Source: Pseudomonas sp. SCB32 (GTDB lineage: Bacteria; Pseudomonadota; Gammaproteobacteria; Pseudomonadales; Pseudomonadaceae). Taken from it: a stretch of DNA of 64,000 nucleotides. Of this stretch, positions 10,784-20,800 are shown in pieces. Positions within the stretch are counted from its first letter, which is position 1. Each line of letters begins with the position of its first letter. The notes below the pieces were generated by a model. It saw only the letters and a list, made by a program, of their open reading frames with translations. It ran no database searches and had not been told where the DNA came from. The stretch covers positions 868,001-932,000 of the forward strand of contig NZ_CP045118.1 of NCBI RefSeq assembly GCF_009189165.1. Reading direction: 5' to 3'. A program made the position numbers and the translations under genes.

Positions 10784-11060
10784 ATTCCTCGCCGCCTTGT
10801 TGCTGCTGCAGCTGGGCGGCTGCGCCACCGTGAAGACCCTCAACGACAGCCGGCCCGGCGACCCGCTGATCTATGCCGGCACCCGGCTGGACTGGTATTC
10901 GCTCAATGGCGGCTGCTGCCCGAAGGATCACTTCGGCACCGAGGCACCGGCCTACCCCGGCCTCGACCTGCCCGGCAGCGCGCTGCTGGATACCTTGCTG
11001 CTGCCGCTCTCGATTGCCGCTGAGCTGGGAATTGGCCTGCAGGTGTGGGGCGGCAACTAG
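10767..11060 (+). CDS. YceK/YidQ-like small lipoprotein
   Basis: Putative lipoprotein of 97 residues. A short signal peptide ends in the lipobox LQLGGC (Cys19 from the first codon). The body contains [14 protein letters not shown] and ends in two hydrophobic stretches with [11 protein letters not shown], as in the YceK/YidQ family, whose function is unknown. The start is uncertain: TTG at 10767 or GTG at 10773 (two residues shorter), both inside the end of ubiX. Such overlap implies translational coupling with ubiX. The same gene order mpl-ubiX-lipoprotein is, as I recall, found in P. aeruginosa. Confidence 0.78.
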   Translation: MSVTNKFLAALLLLQLGGCATVKTLNDSRPGDPLIYAGTRLDWYSLNGGCCPKDHFGTEAPAYPGLDLPGSALLDTLLLPLSIAAELGIGLQVWGGN

Positions 11061-11073
11061 CTCTGGCTTCTCT

Positions 11074-11152
11074 GTAGGAGCGAGCTTATTCGCGAACATT
11101 CCCTCCGACGGCTCAAGGGCTCGGCCGATTCGCGAGCAAGCTCGCTCCTGCG
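11074..11152. repeat. REP doublet (REPIN-like)
   Basis: GTAGGAGCGAGCTTATTCGC at 11074 is followed by the inverted partner GCGAGCAAGCTCGCTCCTGC ending at 11152. This is the common Pseudomonas REP sequence as an inverted pair about 80 bp long, lying between convergent genes. Confidence 0.88.
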
Positions 11153-11177
11153 AAGAGCCGTCCCCTGCGGTTGAAGG

Positions 11178-11819
11178 TTATTTGCCCAGCCGGCGCAGCT
11201 CGTCCGATTCGACGATGCGGGTGCCCTTGCCGGTTTCCAGCGCCAGGCGCCACAGCGCGCGGGCCAGGGCGCAGGCTTCGATGCCGTGCAGCTTGCCCGG
11301 CAGGATGCGCGCGAAGGGCGCGGCGAGCAGTTCGGCCAGGCGGACTTCCTCGCGCTGGCCCAGCAGCAGCGACGGCCGGGCGATGGTCAGCTGCGACCAG
11401 CCTTGCTGGCGCAGGGCGTCTTCCAGTTCGCCCTTGATCCGGCTGTAGAAGATCGACGATTTGCTGTCGGCGCCCAGCGCGCTGATCACCACATAGTGCC
11501 GTGCGCCCAGCTCCAGGCCGCGAGCGCCGAGCTCCAATGGCAGGTCGAAATCGATGGCGCGGAAGGCCTCTTCCGAGCCGGCTTCCTTGATGGTGGTGCC
11601 CAGGCAGCAGAACACGGTGTCCACCGGCCGGGTCAGGTCAGGGATCAGTTCGGCCAGCGGGCCGATGGGGTTTTCCAGGCGTGGGTGTTCGGCCAGTTTC
11701 CGGCGGGTCGGGGCGAGCACGCGCTTGACGGTGGGCTCATTGAGCATGCGGTCGAGCAGGTGCTCGCCCGTGAGACCGGTCGCTCCGGCAAGCAGGATAT
11801 TCGTCGGTGTTGAGTACAT
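11178..11819 (-). CDS. NAD(P)-binding oxidoreductase-like protein (HTATIP2/YwnB type)
   Basis: Short-chain Rossmann protein of 213 residues. The N-terminus has [19 protein letters not shown], a NAD(P)-binding glycine motif; [20 protein letters not shown], then [20 protein letters not shown] with a Ser/Tyr arrangement, and [13 protein letters not shown] follow. These are features of the atypical SDR group with human HTATIP2 and bacterial YwnB. Substrate unknown. The start at 11817-11819 has GGGAGAAA upstream. Stands alone on the minus strand, separated by a REP doublet from the ubiX group. Confidence 0.82.
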   Translation of the reverse strand: MYSTPTNILLAGATGLTGEHLLDRMLNEPTVKRVLAPTRRKLAEHPRLENPIGPLAELIPDLTRPVDTVFCCLGTTIKEAGSEEAFRAIDFDLPLELGARGLELGARHYVVISALGADSKSSIFYSRIKGELEDALRQQGWSQLTIARPSLLLGQREEVRLAELLAAPFARILPGKLHGIEACALARALWRLALETGKGTRIVESDELRRLGK

Positions 11820-11860
11820 CTGTGTTTCTCCCTGACACACTGACAAGCTTAGTTGCCGGC

Positions 11861-13579
11861 CTATTTTTTTGCTTGTGCGGCGGCGCCCTTGGTTTCGACT
11901 GCCGCATGGCGCTGCTGCGCACGCAGGGCCTTCCAATGGTTTAGAACCGCCGTTGGCGCCCAAAGTTGCGGCTCCGACGGTTCGAACTGTTCCTCCTTCT
12001 CGCGCTGGGCGACCGTGTCGCTGGCGAGGGCGAAGGCTTCCTTGAGATCGTCTGTCTGTTGGAAGGCCTTGGCGAACAACGCGTCACCGAAGTAGGTGAA
12101 GTCGGCCTCTTCGGAGCAGCCGAAGGATACCCGATCACTGCGAGCGGCAGTCATGATCAGGGTCTTGTCGTCCTTGAGCACGGGAATGAATCCACCGCTA
12201 TAGCAGGCCGAGATGACCAGGATCTTGTAGCGGTCCTTCAGCGGCGCGAGCAGCGTAGCCAGTTCGGTGGCCGGCAGGTCGTTGAGCTTGAGGCCGGGCA
12301 TGTCCAGCACCAGCTGGTGGTCGTGGGAGCCGTGGCTGCTCAGGTAGATGAAGATCAGGTCTTGTGGCCCGCTACGTTCGGCCAGCGTGCGCAAGGTGCG
12401 GGCCAGGCTTTCGCGGGTGGCCATCGGCCGGTCGGTAAGATGGTCGCGGTGGTTCACCAGCGTCACCACGCCCTGGGCGCCGAAGCGCGTGGCCAGCAGG
12501 TTGGCGACGTAGTCGGCCTCGCGCAGGAACACGCTCTGCTTGCCATCGCCGCCTACGCTCAGGCCATAGAGCGTGATGGCCGGCGTGGATGGCGGAATGG
12601 CCGCCAACGCCTTTTCCAGCAACGGGCCCTGCTCCAGCAGGCCGATTTCCAGCGCGTTCGGCAGCAGCTTGCCGTGCTCGTCGCGTATGCGCTTGCCGCC
12701 GCTCCAGCTGCCGCGCTGAACGCTGCCGTCGCTGCGGGTGAGGGTGCCGTCGCCTGCGTATTCACCACGGGCGAAGCCACCGCTGTAGACCTGGCCGTCG
12801 GCCTGGCTGAGGGTGCCCTTGCCGTCGAAGCGCCACTGGCGGAACTCGCCCTGGTAGCGGCTGCCATCGTTGCCGAGGAATTCGCCGGTGCCGTCCAGCG
12901 AGCCCTCCTTGAAGTTGCCCAGCCAGACGTCGCCGGAGATGTTCTGGAAGCGCCCCTTGCCGTCGAACTGGTCATTGCGGAACTCGCCACTGTAGTGGTC
13001 GCCGGCATCGTCGCGGAAGGTGCCCTTGCCGTTGAGCGTGCCGTTCTTGAACTGCCCGGTGTACTGGTTGCCGAGGCTGTCCACGCGCGCGCCTTCACCA
13101 TTGGCTTCGCCGCCCGCGAACCAGCCCTGATGGCGGGTGCCGTCGGGCAGTTCGAGGGTGCCCGTGCCGTCGTAGCGGCCTTTGCGGAAGCCGCCGCTGT
13201 AACTGGTCTGGCCCTGGGTCAGACGCCCTTCGCCATCGAACTCGCCCTTGCTGAACTGACCGTCGTAGGTGCTGCCGTCGGCGAACTGCAGGTGCCCGCG
13301 GCCATCGAACAAGCCCTCGCGAAAGGCGCCGACGTAGGTCGAGCCATCACCGCCGTGCCATTTGCCCTGGCCGTTCTTCAGGCCTTTGTCGAACTCGCCC
13401 TCGTACCAGGCGCCGTTGGGATAATCCAGGCGACCTTTGCCCTGTAACTGGCCGTTCACCAATTCGCCACGATAGCGCGCGCCATCGGGCAGGCGGCCGT
13501 CGGGCGGGGTCAGCGGCTCGCCTTGGCCGCAGGCAGCAAGGAGCAGGGCGAGGCCGAGAGGCAGGAGGTGGCGTGGCAT
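11861..13579 (-). CDS. Lipoprotein with MORN repeats and C13/caspase-like peptidase domain
   Basis: Protein of 572 residues with three parts. A signal peptide ends in the lipobox LLAAC (Cys17). Residues ~30-300 are a dozen MORN-type repeats of about 23 residues with the pattern YxGxFxxGxxxGxG (e.g. [16 protein letters not shown]). Residues ~325-520 resemble the peptidase C13/legumain fold of caspase-like enzymes: [12 protein letters not shown] carries the likely catalytic His (~416) and [12 protein letters not shown] the Cys (~459). An outer-membrane-anchored cysteine protease is inferred from lipobox plus dyad. Not linked by operon to a clear partner. A homologue in the same place in P. aeruginosa is remembered (PA4016) but uncharacterised as far as I know. 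Confidence 0.85.
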   Translation of the reverse strand: MPRHLLPLGLALLLAACGQGEPLTPPDGRLPDGARYRGELVNGQLQGKGRLDYPNGAWYEGEFDKGLKNGQGKWHGGDGSTYVGAFREGLFDGRGHLQFADGSTYDGQFSKGEFDGEGRLTQGQTSYSGGFRKGRYDGTGTLELPDGTRHQGWFAGGEANGEGARVDSLGNQYTGQFKNGTLNGKGTFRDDAGDHYSGEFRNDQFDGKGRFQNISGDVWLGNFKEGSLDGTGEFLGNDGSRYQGEFRQWRFDGKGTLSQADGQVYSGGFARGEYAGDGTLTRSDGSVQRGSWSGGKRIRDEHGKLLPNALEIGLLEQGPLLEKALAAIPPSTPAITLYGLSVGGDGKQSVFLREADYVANLLATRFGAQGVVTLVNHRDHLTDRPMATRESLARTLRTLAERSGPQDLIFIYLSSHGSHDHQLVLDMPGLKLNDLPATELATLLAPLKDRYKILVISACYSGGFIPVLKDDKTLIMTAARSDRVSFGCSEEADFTYFGDALFAKAFQQTDDLKEAFALASDTVAQREKEEQFEPSEPQLWAPTAVLNHWKALRAQQRHAAVETKGAAAQAKK

Positions 13580-13621
13580 GGAAATCTCGAATTGCGGTGG
13601 GACGCGATTTCAGTGTGGACG

Positions 13622-13650
13622 TAAAAAAGCCCGCGGGCGCGGGCTTTTTT
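13622..13650 (-). terminator. Intrinsic terminator after the TM2 gene
   Basis: A perfect 13-bp stem: AAAAAA-GCCCGCG, loop GG, CGCGGGC-TTTTTT. It lies 14 bp after the stop of the minus-strand TM2 gene and before the MORN gene. The A/T arms would work in either direction. Confidence 0.92.
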
Positions 13651-13663
13651 CAGTGGAGCCGGT

Positions 13664-13876
13664 TCAGGTCCACTGGGTGAGCTTGTTGCCTTCCTTGTCC
13701 TTGAAAGCGCCGACGATGATCATGATGAAATCGACCAGCGTCCAGATGCCCAGGCCGCCCAGGGTGAGGATCTGCAGGATGCCGGTGCCGATCTTGCCCA
13801 CGTAGAAACGATGGGCGCCGAAGGTGCCGAGGAAGAAGCACAGAAGGAAGGCGGGGAGAATGCGTTTTTCGGTCAT
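13664..13876 (-). CDS. TM2-domain membrane protein
   Basis: Small inner-membrane protein of 70 residues. ILPAFLLCFFLGTFGAHRFY, then GKIGTGILQILTLGGLGIW and TLVDFIMIIVGAFKDKEGN make two membrane helices with the GAHRFY and D-F-I motif typical of the TM2 family (PF05154). Role unknown; TM2 domains are often small accessory membrane modules. The start at 13874-13876 has AAGGA upstream. A strong terminator follows. Confidence 0.88.
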   Translation of the reverse strand: MTEKRILPAFLLCFFLGTFGAHRFYVGKIGTGILQILTLGGLGIWTLVDFIMIIVGAFKDKEGNKLTQWT

Positions 13877-13956
13877 GGGACTGTCCTTGTGGGTTGCCGG
13901 AGGCCGCTGAAACCCGCGGCCGCCGACAGTCTAATCCATAACCGTCAGGGAATGTT

Positions 13957-14412
13957 TCAGACGAAGCACAGGCTCAGGGATTCGGCGATGTAGGCGGGTT
14001 TGGCCTGGCCTTCGATCTCCAGGGTGCAGCGCGCCTTGATCAGCCACTGCCCGGGGTTCTTCTCGGTGATATCGCTGATGGTTATCTGCAGGCGTACGCG
14101 GGAGTTGACCGGCACCGGCTGGATGAATCGAACGCTGTCGAGGCCGTAGTTGACCACCATCTTCGGGTTTTCCGGCAGTACCAGCAGCCCTTCGCAGAGT
14201 TTCGGGATCAGCGACAGGGAGAGGAAACCGTGGGCGATGGTGCCGCCGAACGGGGTCTTCTTGGCCTTTTCCGGGTCGACGTGGATGAACTGGTGGTCCT
14301 CGGTGCACTCGGCGAACTGGTTGATGCGCTCCTGATCGATGGTGATCCATTGCGAGTGGCCCAGGTCCTTGCCGATGTAGTCCTTCAGTGCGCTTACAGG
14401 TACGAATGCCAT
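13957..14412 (-). CDS. MaoC-like (R)-hydratase domain protein
   Basis: Hot-dog fold protein of 151 residues. The hydratase-2 signature is visible: TEDHQFIHVDPEKAKKTPFG followed by GTIAHGFLSLSLIP, which holds the Asp and His of enoyl-CoA hydratase 2. LDSVRFIQPVPVNSRVRL is the usual second motif. This suggests a single-domain (R)-specific enoyl-CoA hydratase or an acyl-CoA binding relative such as NodN. The start at 14410-14412 has CCGGAGGAAAC upstream. Substrate and pathway cannot be told from context. Confidence 0.87.
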   Translation of the reverse strand: MAFVPVSALKDYIGKDLGHSQWITIDQERINQFAECTEDHQFIHVDPEKAKKTPFGGTIAHGFLSLSLIPKLCEGLLVLPENPKMVVNYGLDSVRFIQPVPVNSRVRLQITISDITEKNPGQWLIKARCTLEIEGQAKPAYIAESLSLCFV

Positions 14413-14594
14413 GTTTCCTCCGGGGAATGCTTTTTTTCTTCTAGTGCGTCCAGCAGGTCTTGAAGCAGCCCGTAGATCAGCATGGGCACCGGGGATGGTC
14501 AAGCACACTTGGCGATTCATGCTTTGGGCGAATGCCGTGCCATAGCATCGCCCGGCTGGGCATAATGGCGCCTCCTTGCGCTGGAGATGTCCCC

Positions 14595-14957
14595 ATGCTG
14601 TTACGCGGCCTGACCTGGCTGGTGCTGTTCCAATTGCTCGGCACGGGTCTGAATGCTCTCATCCTGCACATGATTCCCGGCCCCATCATTGGGCTGGTGC
14701 TGCTGTTCGCTTTCCTGGTGTGGAACGGCGAGGTGAGCAAGCCGGTGAATGAGGCGGCCGCCTCGCTGCTGCGCTACCTGCCGCTGCTGCTGGTGCCGGC
14801 GGCAGTCGGGGTGATGGCCTATGCGAAGCAGATTGCCGAGGACTTCTGGGCCATCGCCGGGGCTCTGTCGCTGTCGCTGCTGGTGTCCTTCGTGTTCGCC
14901 GGCTGGCTGATGCAGAAACTCATCGACCGCCAGCGCAAGCAGAAGGAGAGTGCCTGA
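14595..14957 (+). CDS. lrgA: LrgA/CidA holin-like membrane protein
   Basis: Membrane protein of 120 residues with four hydrophobic segments; HMIPGPIIGLVLLFAFLVWN and LRYLPLLLVPAAVGVM are characteristic of the CidA/LrgA family, which influences murein hydrolase export and, in some bacteria, pyruvate or small-molecule transport. The start follows GGAGATGTCCCC. The stop overlaps the start of lrgB (TGATG), so the two are translationally coupled. Confidence 0.9.
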   Translation: MLLRGLTWLVLFQLLGTGLNALILHMIPGPIIGLVLLFAFLVWNGEVSKPVNEAAASLLRYLPLLLVPAAVGVMAYAKQIAEDFWAIAGALSLSLLVSFVFAGWLMQKLIDRQRKQKESA

Positions 14958-15670
14958 TGTTCGACTGGCAAGGCGCGGTGTCCTCCGTCATTCACCATCC
15001 GTTGTTCTGCGTCGGCGTCACCCTGGGGGCCTACCAGTTGGCGCTGGCCGCCTACGAGCGCACGCGCTGGGTGTTCCTGCAGCCGGTGCTGGTGTCGATG
15101 CTGATCGTCATCGCGGTGCTGCTGGCCTGTGGCATCGACTACGCGGAATACAGCAACAGCGCCAAGGTGCTGACCATCCTCCTCGGCCCCGCCACCGTGG
15201 CGCTGGCGGTGCCGCTGTTCCTCAACCTGAAACGCATCCGCCAGCTGTTCTGGCCGACGCTGATCACCCTGGTGGTGGCCGGCCTGTTCGCCACCGGACT
15301 GGGCATTGGCCTGGGCTGGCTGTTCGGCGTCGACCACGAACTGCTGATGAGCCTGGCGCCCAAGTCGGTGACCTCGCCCATTGCCATGCTGGTGGCCAGC
15401 CAGATCGGCGGCGTGGCGGCACTGGCGGCGGTGTTCGTGCTGATCACCGGCGTGCTCGGCGCCATTCTCGGCCCGGAACTGCTGCGCCGCGTGGGTGTAC
15501 ATCATCCGGCCGCGCAGGGCATGGCGCTGGGCATGACCGCCCACGCCGTGGGTACTTCCCGCGCCCTGCAGGAGGGCGAGGAGTGCGGCGCCTTCGCTGC
15601 CCTGGCCATGAGCCTGATGGGCGTCGCCACTGCAGTGCTGCTACCGTTGGCGGTAGCGCTGATCGCCTGA
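14957..15670 (+). CDS. lrgB: LrgB/CidB-like membrane protein
   Basis: Partner of LrgA: 237 residues, with about seven or eight membrane segments. Family motifs include FLNLKRIRQLFWPTLITLVV, LAPKSVTSPIAMLVASQIGG and GMALGMTAHAVGTSRALQEG. LrgA/LrgB pairs act together in the inner membrane in control of autolysis or metabolite transport; which of these holds here is unknown. The ATG is in the TGATG overlap with lrgA. Confidence 0.93.
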   Translation: MFDWQGAVSSVIHHPLFCVGVTLGAYQLALAAYERTRWVFLQPVLVSMLIVIAVLLACGIDYAEYSNSAKVLTILLGPATVALAVPLFLNLKRIRQLFWPTLITLVVAGLFATGLGIGLGWLFGVDHELLMSLAPKSVTSPIAMLVASQIGGVAALAAVFVLITGVLGAILGPELLRRVGVHHPAAQGMALGMTAHAVGTSRALQEGEECGAFAALAMSLMGVATAVLLPLAVALIA

Positions 15671-15688
15671 CGAGAGATTGGAGTGTCC

Positions 15689-16279
15689 ATGAGTTTCCCG
15701 CTGTTCCCGCTCAACACCGTGCTGTTCCCACGCTGCCGTCTCGACCTGCAGATATTCGAGGCGCGCTACCTGGATATGATCGGCCGCTGCATGAAGCAGG
15801 GCGCTGGTTTCGGTGTGGTGGCCATCGTCGAGGGTGAGGAGGTCGGTGATGCGCCGGAGCGCTACAGCCTGGTCGGCTGCGAGGCGCTGATCCGCGACTG
15901 GCAGCAACGCCCGAACGGCTTGTTGGGCATCCGTGTCGAGGGTGGCCGGCGCTTCCGTGTGCTCTCCGCCAATGTGCAGCCGGACCAGCTGACCGTGGCG
16001 GAGGTGGAGTGGCTGGACGAGCAGCCCGACCAGCCGCTGACGAAGGAGCACGACGACCTCGCCGCGCTGCTCGAAGCGCTGTCGATGCACCCGATGGTCT
16101 CCGCGCTGGAGATGGGCGGGGAGGTCAACGGCCAGCAGGAACTGGCCTGCCAGCTCGCCTATTTGCTGCCGTTCGAGCGTGACCAGAAACAGGTGCTGTT
16201 AGAGATGGACGACCCGTCCGTGCGCCTCGCGCGAATCCAGGTGCTGCTGGAGCAGCTGCAGGGTGATTTCGTCGCCTGA
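15689..16279 (+). CDS. LON N-terminal domain protein
   Basis: Stand-alone LON substrate-binding domain protein of 196 residues, without the ATPase and protease parts of Lon. The opening MSFPLFPLNTVLFPRCRLDL, then QIFEARYLDMI, is the PF02190 signature. Function of these short forms is not known. The ATG at 15689, five bases after TTGGAG, is preferred to an in-frame GTG at 15683. It is 18 bp after lrgB and may be in the same transcript. It marks the end of the conserved block before the T6SS locus. Confidence 0.9.
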   Translation: MSFPLFPLNTVLFPRCRLDLQIFEARYLDMIGRCMKQGAGFGVVAIVEGEEVGDAPERYSLVGCEALIRDWQQRPNGLLGIRVEGGRRFRVLSANVQPDQLTVAEVEWLDEQPDQPLTKEHDDLAALLEALSMHPMVSALEMGGEVNGQQELACQLAYLLPFERDQKQVLLEMDDPSVRLARIQVLLEQLQGDFVA

Positions 16280-16333
16280 CTGCAGCCGTCCTGGTTGCCT
16301 CCGCGCCCGCTGCAGGGCCGGAGATGCGGATGC

Positions 16334-17254
16334 CTACGCATACGGCCGTTCGCTCGACGTCGGATTCCAATAGCGCCAGCCTTGCCGCTGTAAACCCAGC
16401 TCGGCGGCGAATTCCGCCACGCTCTGCGGACGGTCTTCAGCGCGCAGGCTCAATGCCCAGTCAATGGCAGCCAGCGTAGGCCGTGGGTAGCCGGCCAGAC
16501 CCAGGGAACCCAGCGGGCGGCAGGTATCCACGACCGTGCGGGCCAGGGCGGACGGTGGCGGCTGGCCGACGATCAGCAGATGCAGCACCGCCGCAAGCGA
16601 GTAGAGGTCGCTCCAGAAGCCCTGGGGCTGCTCCTGGGTGTAGTGCAGTTCCAGCGGCGAATAGCTGGGCTTGAGCGGGCGGAATCTGCTGGGATGGTCA
16701 TTCGACGCCAGGCCGGCGGCGCCGGGGTCGAGCAGCACGGGCTGGCCCTGCGCGTCGAGGATGATGTTGTCCGGAGCAATATCACCGTGCAGGTGCCCGA
16801 TCTCATGGAGCTGCTCTAGCGCTCCCAGCAGGCTTCCCAGCAGATTCTCCAGCCAGGCCGGGGAGAGCGCCGGCGATGGCGTCGTGACCAGGCGTTGCAG
16901 TGTCGGCCCCGGATACCAGGGCATGCTGTAGTAGGCCGTGCCGTTCTCCCGCCAGCAGCGCCCGGCCTGCGGCAGCCCGGGATGGCACAGGCTGGCGAGC
17001 AGCCGGGCTTCATGGACAAAGGCGTCCAGGCCTGCCTGGAAGCGTTCCGCTAAATTCTTCTGGCGTACCTGGATGGAGCCGCAGGCGGTCCGCAGGGCGA
17101 TCGAGCCGGGCAGGTATTCCTTGATAGCCACAGCGGAAGCAGGGAAGGCCGCCTGCGCCAGATAGACGATGCCGAAACCTCCCTGACCGACGCTGCGGAC
17201 GACCTCGAACTCGCCCAGTCGATGGCCGGCGCGTAGCGCCAGTTCAGCATCCAT
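16334..17254 (-). CDS. Short T6SS-linked Ser/Thr protein kinase
   Basis: Cytoplasmic protein kinase of 306 residues, the last gene of the T6SS operon. The glycine loop GQGGFG (23-28), lysine in VAIKEYLP (K45) and helix-C Glu in VHEARLL (E82) are intact. The catalytic loop is HGDIAPDN (D158, N163) instead of HRDxKxxN, and the metal motif is DPG (D176) instead of DFG. In P. aeruginosa HSI-I the kinase PpkA phosphorylates Fha1 and switches the machine on; PpkA is about 1000 residues with a periplasmic part, which is absent here. It overlaps tagF by 11 bp. No PppA-type phosphatase gene accompanies it. Activity on the Fha protein is inferred. Confidence 0.87.
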   Translation of the reverse strand: MDAELALRAGHRLGEFEVVRSVGQGGFGIVYLAQAAFPASAVAIKEYLPGSIALRTACGSIQVRQKNLAERFQAGLDAFVHEARLLASLCHPGLPQAGRCWRENGTAYYSMPWYPGPTLQRLVTTPSPALSPAWLENLLGSLLGALEQLHEIGHLHGDIAPDNIILDAQGQPVLLDPGAAGLASNDHPSRFRPLKPSYSPLELHYTQEQPQGFWSDLYSLAAVLHLLIVGQPPPSALARTVVDTCRPLGSLGLAGYPRPTLAAIDWALSLRAEDRPQSVAEFAAELGLQRQGWRYWNPTSSERPYA

Positions 17255-17867
17255 CGCTGCAGGGGCCGTCGAACAGATGGTGGAACAGCAGGGAGTTGAG
17301 AGCGCCATGGTGCACGTGCCGGCGCTTCGGACCACTGGCCGCGGGGTGGGTCCACCAGTAGCTGGTCATCGCTTCGCCGGGCAGGTACTGCGCCAGTTCC
17401 GGCCAGGCGTGTGAGTCGAAGGCGCCTGGCGGAGGCGATGGGCTGCTCAGGGCCTGGTCCAGCTGTTCCGGGGAGGCTCCGTGCCGGATGCCATCGAGGA
17501 TGCTGTAGCCATCCCGCGCCAGGTCCTGGAAGGCCGCTTCCAGGGCGCTGGCATCGAAGGCCAGAGCATTGTCCACGGGGAGCAGCAGGCACAGCGGATA
17601 ACAGCGACCGACCCGGTCGCAACTGGGAGCGATACAGCCCATCTGCAGTCCGGGCCGATCCCAGGAGCCGGGAATCATGAAGTTCCACACCGGCGCTCGC
17701 ACGTAGCGTTGCTGCCAACCGGGATGACGCTCGTTCTGGTCCTGCAGGCTGCGTTGCAGCCAGTTGGCCCACCAGCGGATCACCTCGGCGCTCAGGCGGC
17801 GCGAGACGAAGTCGCCGGTGCCCGGCAGTTTGCCGTACCAGCCGGGCGGTTGACGGATATCGCTCAT
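17244..17867 (-). CDS. tagF: T6SS-associated protein TagF
   Basis: TagF/ImpM family protein of 207 residues. The start PGWYGKLPGTGDFVSRRLS is a family hallmark, followed by LQDQNERHPGWQQRYVRAPV and a WRF-like PGSWDRPG region. In P. aeruginosa and Agrobacterium TagF represses T6SS assembly, partly by binding Fha. The gene overlaps tssM by ATGA and the kinase by 11 bp, so the three are coupled. Confidence 0.92.
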   Translation of the reverse strand: MSDIRQPPGWYGKLPGTGDFVSRRLSAEVIRWWANWLQRSLQDQNERHPGWQQRYVRAPVWNFMIPGSWDRPGLQMGCIAPSCDRVGRCYPLCLLLPVDNALAFDASALEAAFQDLARDGYSILDGIRHGASPEQLDQALSSPSPPPGAFDSHAWPELAQYLPGEAMTSYWWTHPAASGPKRRHVHHGALNSLLFHHLFDGPCSDGC

Positions 17868-20800
17868 GGCTTGATGCCGCCGCCCGGACAGTTGAAGTTG
17901 CGCAGCGCCGAGAGCCGGAACGGGGAGTAGAGACTGTCGGTTCGTACTTCCAGCGCGACGGCGTGGCCTTCGAGGTTGTAGTGCAGGGTGAACAGGTCCG
18001 GGGAGCTCCCCGCCTCCATGCGTGCCTTGTCGAACAGTCGGTGCCAGGCCCACAGCCCCTGTCCGGCCAGGCTGGCGCTGCGCCCATCACGGGTGTCGAT
18101 GCTCAGGCGGACCTGGTCGGTGCCCTGGGGTGCCGGCCAGCTGACGGCCAGCGGAACCTGCGGGCCATGCATGTATTCCAGGCTCTGTCCGCCGGCATTG
18201 AGGCTCAGGCGGGCGATTTCCGGGTCCATGCTGACCACCCGTACGCGCAGGTCCATCGACGGTGCATTGCCCTTGGCGAAGAACACCGAGCGCAGCAGGC
18301 TGGCGCGTTCGAACGAACGCAGGTCGCCGGTCGGCCCGGAGAAGCCCGGATTGAAACTCCAGGGGTTGGTCGCCTGGTTGACCTTGTCTGCCAGGTTCTG
18401 CTGGAAGAAGGTGTCGAACAGGCCGTTGGGGGCGAACAGCCGTGCAAAGTCACCGACGGCGACTTCCTGCTGCGCCTTGGCGCTGAACGGATAGCGGCCC
18501 AGCACGGCGCGCCGGCAGAAGCTGCCGATCGAGCCGCTGATGTCCTGTTGCAGCTTGTTGCGCTCGACCGTCCGGGTTTGCGTCCGGGTGATTTCGGTCA
18601 GCGCGCCGAGCATTTCTCGTACGCCCAATGGCGCGCGCCCTGCGCTGGCGTCCACCTTGGCGAGGATGTCCGAGGGGGGCGGCGGGTTACCACTGCGCAG
18701 CGCCGACTCCGTGGCTGTCAGGTAGACGTAGAGCTCGTTGAGTAACTGACGGAGGTTATCCAGTGGTCCGCCTTGCCCGGAGGCGGCCTCGTCGGTCATC
18801 CGACGCAGGGATGCGAAATGGTCGTCGACGATGCGCTCCGGAGCCTCCGGCTTGACGCTGGGTTTGGGCCGGTTGCTCTCGTCCAGGCGCCCGACCAGCC
18901 TTTGCAGGTGCTCACGGGTGCTGTTGAGCTTGTTGCCGGCTCTGTCCGCGAAGTCCTGCACCGCCTTGTTCATCGGCCGCAGCAACGTGGTTTCGCGTGC
19001 GGCGGCGCGGATCAGGCGCTCCAGTGGCGAGTCCAGCGCCGACAGGGTGCGGGATACCTGGGCCGCCTGGGCCAGCGAGGTGATCGGCACCAGAGTGAGG
19101 TCGTTCAGGTAGTTGTCCCAAACCTGGACATATTCGTTGAGGTAGAGTGCCTGCAGTTGCCGCAGCAGGTTGGCCTGATAATCCGGCAGCAGTTCTTCGG
19201 GGCGCAGCGCAAGGTTCAGTACCCAGGTGTCGTCGTTCTGCAATTGCCCCTGCAGCCGGATGGCGTTGGGCATGAAGAGATCGTGATAACCCGTGTAGGT
19301 GAACAGTGTCGGAATCCCTTCGGTGAGCGGCAGGCCGCTCTGGCGGCGCAGTGACTGGCTGGCATCGGGGCCGGCCGCCGAGATGACGCTGAAAGCATTG
19401 GCCGGTTCGTCCAGCAGCAACTGATAGCGGATGCGCTGGTAGGCGCGTTGCACCAGCGGCAGGCGACCCAGCTGCAGGCGGGTCTGTTCCACCAGGCTGG
19501 TGTCCATCGGGTAGGGCGAGCGCACCGGGCCGGGTTCCAGCAGCTGCTTGAGGTGCTGTTCGAGCTGTTCCCCCTCGGCTTCGGTGAAGCCATCGGGCAG
19601 CTCGTGCCGGAGGTTGATGTAGAGCCAGTCACGCAGGTAGGCGCCGTCGTAGTGCTGCTCGTCGTAGAGCATCAGGTAGGCCTTGAGTGCCTCGTAGGTG
19701 TAGTGGTCGTTCGGCGTCTCCTGGCGCAGGCGCTGCTGAATGTAGGACGCCACCTGGGGTAGCAGCATGTCGCGAAGTCCATGCCGGTAGAGCAGGTCGC
19801 TGCTTTGCTCGACGGTCCAGCCCTGGTACAGGCCAAGACGGAGGCGCCAGGGTGGGCTGGTGACCTCGAAATGGCTGCTGTCGGGCAGCTCGCGCAGGCG
19901 ATCGAGCCAGGGCAGAACCTGCAGGATGTCGCCAGCGTGGCTTTGGATGGTTTGCCCGTGCAGGCCCAGGGCGGGTACCTTCTCGCTCACCTCGTCCAGG
20001 TAGGCCCGGTTCAGCCCGTAGGCACGCCACAGGATCCAGCCCCCAGCCACCAGCAGCAGGGCGAGCGCGACATGGCCCGCGCCGCGCAGCACTCGGCGGC
20101 GACGCTCCCAGAGCAGGTTGCGCCCAGCCAGGGCGACTTCGCGGAAGACCACTTCCTGCATCAGGCGCTTCAAGAAGAAACCCTGGGCGCCATTCTGGTT
20201 CAGGGAAGGCTGGGAGGATTCGGGCAGGCCCAGGTTGCGCTTGATGGCCCCCATCACTCGGTCGAAGACCGTGCCTTCCTGGGTCGCACTGGTGAAATAG
20301 AGGCCGCGCAGCAGGACCGGGAATTCGAATTTCGAGGTACTGAAGACCTCCAGCAGGAACTGTCGCAACGGCTCCTCGAGGGCGGCAAATTCCTGGGGTA
20401 GCAGGTACGCCTGGGCGCTTTCTTCCAGCGGGCGACTTTCACCCAGGCGGTCCGGCAGGTATTGGCGCAGTCGTTGATAGAGCAGGCCGTACTCCGCGGC
20501 AAACTCCCCGGCGAGCTCTGGTGAGCCGCGTTGCTCTTCCTTGAGTGGCAGGGTGAAGCCCCAGACCTGCTCGCGCTCCGGTCGGTCGAGCGCGGCAAAA
20601 TACTGGTTGAAGCCGGCCAGCAGGTCGAGCTTTGTCACCAGGACATAGACCGGAAAGGTGATGCCCAGTTGCCGGTTCAGCTCCTGCAGGCGCTTGCGAA
20701 GTTCGTGGGCGAGCCGTGCCTGCTCCTGTGCGCTGCTGCCCAGCAGGTCGGCGACCGAGATGGTGAGCATGACGCCATTGACCGGTTGCCGTGGCCGGTA

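Noticed and set aside
11966..13447. 493-codon plus-strand frame opposite the MORN gene
   Set aside because: Ala/Val-rich mirror of the MORN repeats; it only looks repetitive because the true gene is.
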